Position numbers and translations under genes: made by a program. Source: Proteus alimentorum (GTDB taxonomy: Bacteria; Pseudomonadota; Gammaproteobacteria; Enterobacterales; Enterobacteriaceae). Taken from it: a stretch of DNA of 64,000 nt. The notes under the pieces are model-generated. The model did not search any database and had not been told where the DNA came from. It was given only the letters and a program-made list of their open reading frames with translations. Within the stretch, counting starts at the first letter, position 1. The number at the start of each line of letters is the position of its first letter. This document shows positions 59,194-64,000 of the stretch, piece by piece. Location of the stretch: positions 372,001-436,000 of the forward strand of contig NZ_NBVR01000018.1 of NCBI RefSeq assembly GCF_002607735.1. The letters run 5' to 3'.

Positions 59194-60576
59194 ATGGACG
59201 CATCCAATTTAGCCCCATCGGCGAAGTCTAGCCCGATAAACAAACGAGGGTTAATTATTCTGGCTATTGATGTGGTGCTATTACTACTTTTGCTAGAATT
59301 TTTACCTTATGATCCAAAGGCCAATGCAGGTTTAGCATTAATGGTGTTTGTGGGTGTGTTATGGCTGACAGAAGCTATTCACGTTACGATAACTGCATTA
59401 TTTATACCTATATTAGCCGTTGTGCTTGGGCTAATGAATACCAATGAGTCATTAAAATCATTTGCGAATCCCATCATTTTCTTATTCTTCGGTGGTTTTG
59501 CGTTAGCGACGGCACTTCATATTCAGGGGCTAGATCGCTTAATTGCTAACCGCTTGTTGATGATTGCAAAAGGTAAACTTTCCGTCGCTGTATTGCTGTT
59601 ATTTGGTGTAACTGCATTACTCTCAATGTGGATCAGTAACACAGCAACCGCTGCGATGATGCTACCGCTAGTATTAGGTATTTTATCCAACTTAGATATT
59701 CGTTCAGAGCGTAATACTTTCGTATTCGTATTATTAGGTGTTGCTTATAGTGCGAGCATCGGTGGTTTAGGTACGCTGGTGGGAAGTCCACCCAATGCGA
59801 TTGCAGCCGCTCAACTGAACTTAGATTTCATTACGTGGATGAAGTATGGTATTCCAATCATGGTGGTATTATTGCCTATCATGTTTATTGTGATGTACCT
59901 GATGTTGCGTCCTAATTTAAAACATAAATTTGACCTAAAATTAGAAGTGTTAGAGTGGAATAACAAACGTGTTATCACCATGATTATCTTCTTAGTTACC
60001 GTATTTTGGTGGATCTTCAGCTCTTTCATCAGCAGTGCTTTTGGTGGTGTAAAAGATTTAGATACAGTCATTGCGGTCAGTGCCGCAATTGTTATCGGTG
60101 TAACCGGTGTAGCAAGCTGGAGCCAAATTCAAGAAAATACAGAATGGGGTGTATTAATGCTGTTTGGTGGTGGTTTAACACTGAGCGCAATTTTACAATC
60201 CTCCGGTGCAAGCCTGGTTATGGCTGATTTTATGAAAGATACTTTTGGTAATAGCCACTGGTTCGTGATTATCCTTGCTGTAACAACCTTTATTATTGTA
60301 TTAACAGAATTCACCAGTAACACAGCGAGTGCGGCGTTATTAGTACCAATCTTTGCAACCGTAGCACAAGCATTAGGTATGCCAGTCATGGCGTTAACGA
60401 TGATTATCGGTATTGGTGCATCTTGTGCGTTCATGTTACCAGTGGCAACACCGCCTAATGCGATTGTCTTTGGTTCTGGTTATATCAAACAAAGTGAAAT
60501 GGTACGTGTTGGTGGTGTACTGAACTTAGTGTGTATCTTAGTTATCTCCTTGTTTGCTTGGTTCTTCTGGCTATAA
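59194..60576 (+). CDS. DASS/SLC13-family anion symporter
   Basis: Inner-membrane sodium-coupled transporter of the INDY type, about 460 aa and 11 or more hydrophobic segments. The two SNT motifs that bind sodium and carboxylate are present: ISNTATAAMMLP (about 150) and TEFTSNTASAALLVP (about 380), together with GSPPNAIA and TPPNAIVFGSG. The substrate is probably a C4-dicarboxylate or citrate, but sulfate cannot be excluded. The ATG at 59194 follows GGAG; an ATG at 59179 overlaps that site and is less likely. Single gene with terminator. Confidence 0.88.
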   Translation: MDASNLAPSAKSSPINKRGLIILAIDVVLLLLLLEFLPYDPKANAGLALMVFVGVLWLTEAIHVTITALFIPILAVVLGLMNTNESLKSFANPIIFLFFGGFALATALHIQGLDRLIANRLLMIAKGKLSVAVLLLFGVTALLSMWISNTATAAMMLPLVLGILSNLDIRSERNTFVFVLLGVAYSASIGGLGTLVGSPPNAIAAAQLNLDFITWMKYGIPIMVVLLPIMFIVMYLMLRPNLKHKFDLKLEVLEWNNKRVITMIIFLVTVFWWIFSSFISSAFGGVKDLDTVIAVSAAIVIGVTGVASWSQIQENTEWGVLMLFGGGLTLSAILQSSGASLVMADFMKDTFGNSHWFVIILAVTTFIIVLTEFTSNTASAALLVPIFATVAQALGMPVMALTMIIGIGASCAFMLPVATPPNAIVFGSGYIKQSEMVRVGGVLNLVCILVISLFAWFFWL

Positions 60577-60613
60577 TTAGTACGCTAAATTAATCAAACA
60601 GAGATAAAAATGG

Positions 60614-60648
60614 AGCGCTTGATAGTTAAATATCAGGCGCTTTTTTTT
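60614..60648 (+). terminator. Terminator after the DASS transporter gene
   Basis: An 11-bp stem (AGCGCTTGATA / TATCAGGCGCT, one T-G pair) with a 6-nt loop, followed by T residues. Confidence 0.85.
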
Positions 60649-60698
60649 ATTGCTTAATATTTGAAATGGTAAAGAAAGCCGTATTCAGACGAAATAAA

Positions 60699-60797
<99 letters not shown>

Positions 60798-60921
60798 AAG
60801 AATGGTGCGTTTTTCTTGGGAAGGGGAACTAATTTGATAAGAAAGAAAAAAGCCATCTCTATTTATCACCTATAAGGCATTAAATATATTGATGGCTTTA
60901 AAGAAGCTTAAGTACAGAAAA

Positions 60922-62256
60922 CTATTTTATATACAGTGTTAATTGAGTACCCGGTTTTAACATTTTAATGTCAGTGTTCCAGCTCATTAACTGCTTTAGG
61001 TTAATGCCGTGGCGACGGGCAATACTGTAATAAGAGTCACCTTGGCGAACTTTATAGTAACTTGGTGATGGTTTTGTTGGTTTCGTTGTCGTGGTAGTAC
61101 TGACACTACCTGCATTATGAATTTTTAATGTTTGACCAACCAGCAATGTACTCTTTGCATTCAATCCATTAATACGTTGTAAGTCTTTTACACTCATATT
61201 GTAGCGACGAGCAATAGCGTAAAACGAATCTCCAGAACGAACCTTATAAACACCTTCTTGCTTAATAGATTGGTTCGTTTTGGCAACCGCTAAGCGAATA
61301 GTTTCTAATACCGCTTCATCCTCAAAAGCGTTACGGAATTGGTCAAGCTTATTGCGAGGCAACATAATGACATGAGGGCCATTCGGTGCGGTTATTCCAC
61401 GCTTATAGCCGGGATTATAATCTTTCACGGTATTAATAGGTAACTGACTTAATTCAGCAACTTTATTTAATGTGATTTGCTCGCCGACATCGAATGAGGC
61501 TAATGCTTTATCACGATAGTTACTTTTCGGAAAAGTAATGGTCTGTTCGTTTTCACGAATAACTTTGCTTAACGCGAGAATTTTCGGCACATAATTCATC
61601 GTTTCTTTAGGTAAAGAAAGCGACCAATAGTCTGTTGGTAAGTTTTGACTCTCATTTGCCTTTATTGCTTGCATAACACGGCCTTCACCCGCGTTATAAG
61701 CAGCAAGGGCAAGTGCCCAATCACTATCAAACATCACATATAAGCGCTCTAGTAAGTCAAGGGCTGCTTTAGTTGATGCCATAACGTCACGACGACCGTC
61801 ATACCATTGGTTTTGTGCCAAACCATAATAATTACCGGTTATCGGCACAAATTGCCATAAACCCGCGGCATTTGCAGAAGAGGTAACATGGGGATTAAAC
61901 GCACTTTCAACGACAGGAACAAGAGCAAGTTCCATCGGTAATTCACGTTTTTCAATTTCATCAATAATCGAATACATATAAGGTTCCGCGCGAGAAGCAA
62001 CGCTCTGTATATGTTTGGGATTATTTAAAAAATATAATTCTTGCTGCGAGATCCTTTCATTTTCAGGGAGGTCCATTTTCAATTCACTTACCACATAACC
62101 CCATAAATTGGTTTTTACATCATATTGAGGTTGGTGAGAAGTTGAAGTCCCTTTCGTTGATGTTGGTGTGATCGCAGACAAATTAGGTTTAATGTTCTCA
62201 GATTGCTGGCAGCCCGCCAATAGCAATATGGAGAACAAAATCGCTTTTGTCTTCAT
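60922..62256 (-). CDS. mltD: Membrane-bound lytic murein transglycosylase D
   Basis: Outer-membrane lipoprotein that cuts peptidoglycan glycan strands. Lipobox LLAGC puts the lipidated Cys at 16. The SLT domain follows with catalytic E117 in VVESAFNPH, then AAYNAGEGRV. Two LysM repeats lie in the last 110 residues (YKVRSGDSFYAIARRY and YKVRQGDSYYSIARRH), as in E. coli. The ATG at 62256 (MKTKAILFS) is the signal-peptide start; frames to 62325 are not supported. Confidence 0.95.
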   Translation of the reverse strand: MKTKAILFSILLLAGCQQSENIKPNLSAITPTSTKGTSTSHQPQYDVKTNLWGYVVSELKMDLPENERISQQELYFLNNPKHIQSVASRAEPYMYSIIDEIEKRELPMELALVPVVESAFNPHVTSSANAAGLWQFVPITGNYYGLAQNQWYDGRRDVMASTKAALDLLERLYVMFDSDWALALAAYNAGEGRVMQAIKANESQNLPTDYWSLSLPKETMNYVPKILALSKVIRENEQTITFPKSNYRDKALASFDVGEQITLNKVAELSQLPINTVKDYNPGYKRGITAPNGPHVIMLPRNKLDQFRNAFEDEAVLETIRLAVAKTNQSIKQEGVYKVRSGDSFYAIARRYNMSVKDLQRINGLNAKSTLLVGQTLKIHNAGSVSTTTTTKPTKPSPSYYKVRQGDSYYSIARRHGINLKQLMSWNTDIKMLKPGTQLTLYIK

Positions 62257-62331
62257 AATAGAAAAATTCATCCTGTGTGTTTTTTGAACCAAATGATACT
62301 TAGTGTGCCAAAATAAAACAATCAATAGAAA

Positions 62332-63087
62332 TTAAAAGTTGTCTTTTAATTCTCTTAATTTTGTAAATGTCTTAATTGGAGCGTAAGTATTAGTGGTTAT
62401 ACCTAAAATCCTTTGTAAATCAATATCGTCAGATTTCAAAAAAAGATTAATGTTCTTTTCGTTTTTCAGTGTTATTGGCACAGTAGGTTGCAAATTTTTA
62501 CGCATTTCACTAACTTGGGCTAAATAATCGGTAATAAGTGCATTTTCTGGCATGATATGATGTGCAAAGGTCATATTTGATAGGGTGTATTCATGAGCAC
62601 AACAAATTAATGTGTTATCAGGTAAAGCACTCAATCTTTGTAATGAACTAAACATTTGTTGTGCGGTGCCTTCGAATAAACGACCACAACCACCAGAAAA
62701 AAGTGTATCGCCACAAAATAAATATGGTTCACAATAATAAGCAACATGACCTAATGTATGGCCCGGTGTGCCAATCACATTAATAGTGAAAGAGCCAACA
62801 ATGATGCGCTCTTGATTATGAATAATATTTTCAGCTCCTTTACTTAGCGTTTCTTGTGGGCCAAAAACGTCAATGTTAGGATATTTTTTTACAAGTTCAG
62901 TAACTCCACCAACATGATCATCATGATGGTGGGTTAATAAAATCGCGATAGGTGTTAGCGAGCGTTGTGAGAGCATTTCAATAACAGGTTTGGCTTGTGA
63001 TGGATCCACAATCACACATTCACTATTTTCATTACTTAATAGCCAAATGTAGTTATCGGATAAAGCAGGAATTCTGATAAGCTCCAT
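62332..63087 (-). CDS. gloB: Hydroxyacylglutathione hydrolase (glyoxalase II)
   Basis: Hydrolyses S-lactoylglutathione in methylglyoxal detoxification. Metallo-beta-lactamase fold with the two-metal motif THHHDDHVGG (52-61), GTPGHTLGHVAY, FCGDTLFSGGCGRLFEG and CAHEYT. Length 251 aa as in the family. It lies between mltD and the divergent yafS, as in E. coli. Confidence 0.96.
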   Translation of the reverse strand: MELIRIPALSDNYIWLLSNENSECVIVDPSQAKPVIEMLSQRSLTPIAILLTHHHDDHVGGVTELVKKYPNIDVFGPQETLSKGAENIIHNQERIIVGSFTINVIGTPGHTLGHVAYYCEPYLFCGDTLFSGGCGRLFEGTAQQMFSSLQRLSALPDNTLICCAHEYTLSNMTFAHHIMPENALITDYLAQVSEMRKNLQPTVPITLKNEKNINLFLKSDDIDLQRILGITTNTYAPIKTFTKLRELKDNF

Positions 63088-63125
63088 ATAAGTTACCTTA
63101 CTTATAAAATATAAAGGGTTAAACG

Positions 63126-63842
63126 ATGAAAGCAGCGCGTTCAGTCAAACCAATTACAATGCCGGATTCTTGGCGTGATATTCCTTGGGGGGAATATTAT
63201 CGTATGGCGATTGAATTGCGTTTACAAAATTGGTGGCCGAAAATGTATGGCTTTCATTTGCTGAAACTCGGTCAACTCAGTGCCGAACTGGATACCAAAT
63301 TAAGTATCGTTTCACATCAAGTCAATGTGACATCGAATGCAATCAATGCGGATGTTATCGCATCTTTAAATTATCTGCCCTTTGAAAATAAATCGGTTGA
63401 TGTTTGTCTTATGGCTCATGTGCTTGATTATAGTGCAGATCCCCATTGGCTATTAAGAGAAGCGGATCGTGTTTTAATTGATGATGGCTGGATAGTATTA
63501 ACGAGCTTTAACCCTATTAGTTTATTAGGACTGGGTAAATGCACGCCTCTTTTACGACAAAAGCAACCTTATTCAAGTCGTATGTTTTCACTTCGACGCC
63601 AAATCGATTGGCTTAGTGTGCTAAATTACGAAGTGATGACACAACAGAATTTCCAGATTATGCCATGTTCAAGACCAATAAAACGTGATGGTAGCCGCTA
63701 TCATATCGGTGGCTGTTTAAATTTAATTATTGCTCGTAAAAGAACGCTTCCTTTAACACCCACTGCATTGAAATTTGCATTGCCACGCATGAGTGTAAAA
63801 GGGCGAGTTTTAGGGGCTACACGCAATCACTCAGAGCCATAA
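63126..63842 (+). CDS. yafS: SAM-dependent methyltransferase-like protein YafS
   Basis: A 238-aa protein of the class I methyltransferase type. The usual motif I glycines are poorly kept, while SLNYLPFENKSVDVCLMAHVLDYSADPHWLLREADRVL and GWIVLTSFNPISLLGL match the family. The substrate is unknown. Position between gloB and rnhA is as in E. coli. Confidence 0.9.
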   Translation: MKAARSVKPITMPDSWRDIPWGEYYRMAIELRLQNWWPKMYGFHLLKLGQLSAELDTKLSIVSHQVNVTSNAINADVIASLNYLPFENKSVDVCLMAHVLDYSADPHWLLREADRVLIDDGWIVLTSFNPISLLGLGKCTPLLRQKQPYSSRMFSLRRQIDWLSVLNYEVMTQQNFQIMPCSRPIKRDGSRYHIGGCLNLIIARKRTLPLTPTALKFALPRMSVKGRVLGATRNHSEP

Positions 63843-63849
63843 AGATGAC

Positions 63850-64000
63850 TCATTGTGTTTTATCTTTCTGACTTTCAATATAACCCGTGTCTTCTTGCGT
63901 AGGTGATTGAGCTGCCGCTTTTGCTAATTCATCACAACGTTCATTTTCATCATGACCTGCATGGCCTTTTACCCAATGCCATTCAATTTCATGACGAGTA
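63850..64000 (-). CDS. rnhA: Ribonuclease HI, C-terminal part (cut by the window edge)
   Basis: The last 49 codons are visible: [21 protein letters not shown] holds the catalytic His loop and the last Asp of RNase HI. The tail after AAAQ carries an extra charged segment ending SQKDKTQ. The enzyme removes RNA from RNA-DNA hybrids. Convergent with yafS, 7 nt apart. Confidence 0.93.
   Translation of the reverse strand, partial: TRHEIEWHWVKGHAGHDENERCDELAKAAAQSPTQEDTGYIESQKDKTQ

Overview
The window is AT-rich chromosomal DNA of a gammaproteobacterium of the Morganellaceae, most likely Proteus. Core genes and their order follow enterobacterial conventions: panD-panC-panB, folK-pcnB-gluQRS-dksA-sfsA/hrpB/mrcB, hemL/erpA, btuF-mtnN/dgt, rlmD-relA, mazG-pyrG-eno, mltD-gloB/yafS/rnhA. 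An orphan MrpJ-type regulator with the SQQQFSRYE motif points to Proteus. The species cannot be fixed from the sequence alone. No rRNA, tRNA, CRISPR array or complete insertion sequence was seen.

Layout. 1-10.3 kb: YadGH-type ABC exporter, an MFS transporter under a perfect NadR operator (probably NiaP), YdcY, an M48 protease/LemA pair, a broken IclR-type regulator, and a Fur-controlled ferrous iron operon (P19, cupredoxin, FTR1 permease, short EfeO, Dyp peroxidase). 10.5-18 kb: MrpJ-like regulator, glutathionylspermidine synthetase/amidase, an unknown protein and the D-serine locus dsdC/dsdXA. 18-22.7 kb: two TonB-dependent receptors behind a Zur operator, one with a His-rich loop (zinc uptake). 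22.8-25.3 kb: an ABC ATPase remnant, then a bacteriocin cassette (colicin E5-type tRNase, E5-type immunity protein, lysis lipoprotein). 25.3-41.1 kb: conserved housekeeping genes plus a three-gene hipB-hipS-hipT toxin-antitoxin operon with three operator-like repeats. 41.1-45.2 kb: an AT-rich accessory island with a large palindromic element, a multiply broken gene, a secreted protein, two PAAR remnants and several small unknown genes. 45.2-52.5 kb: btuF, mtnN, dgt, rlmD, relA. 52.5-54.5 kb: a pore-forming colicin-like toxin and its immunity gene, flanked by 53-bp direct repeats of the relA terminator. 54.5-64 kb: mazG, pyrG, eno, a DASS transporter, a 9-bp tandem repeat, mltD, gloB, yafS and the 3' end of rnhA.

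The most striking signal is shared by the two bacteriocin loci. In each, a long toxin reading frame is cut by one in-frame TAA between an N-terminal CPVCG four-cysteine module and the C-terminal toxin domain. The lysis lipoprotein of the first locus is also cut by an in-frame TAA, directly after its lipobox Cys, where colicin lysis proteins carry Gln. Both immunity genes are intact. The simplest reading is parallel inactivation of toxins with retained immunity; stop-codon readthrough is the alternative to test. A second highlight is the HipBST module with its SIS motif in HipT. A third is a conserved AUU start, with a good Shine-Dalgarno, for pcnB.
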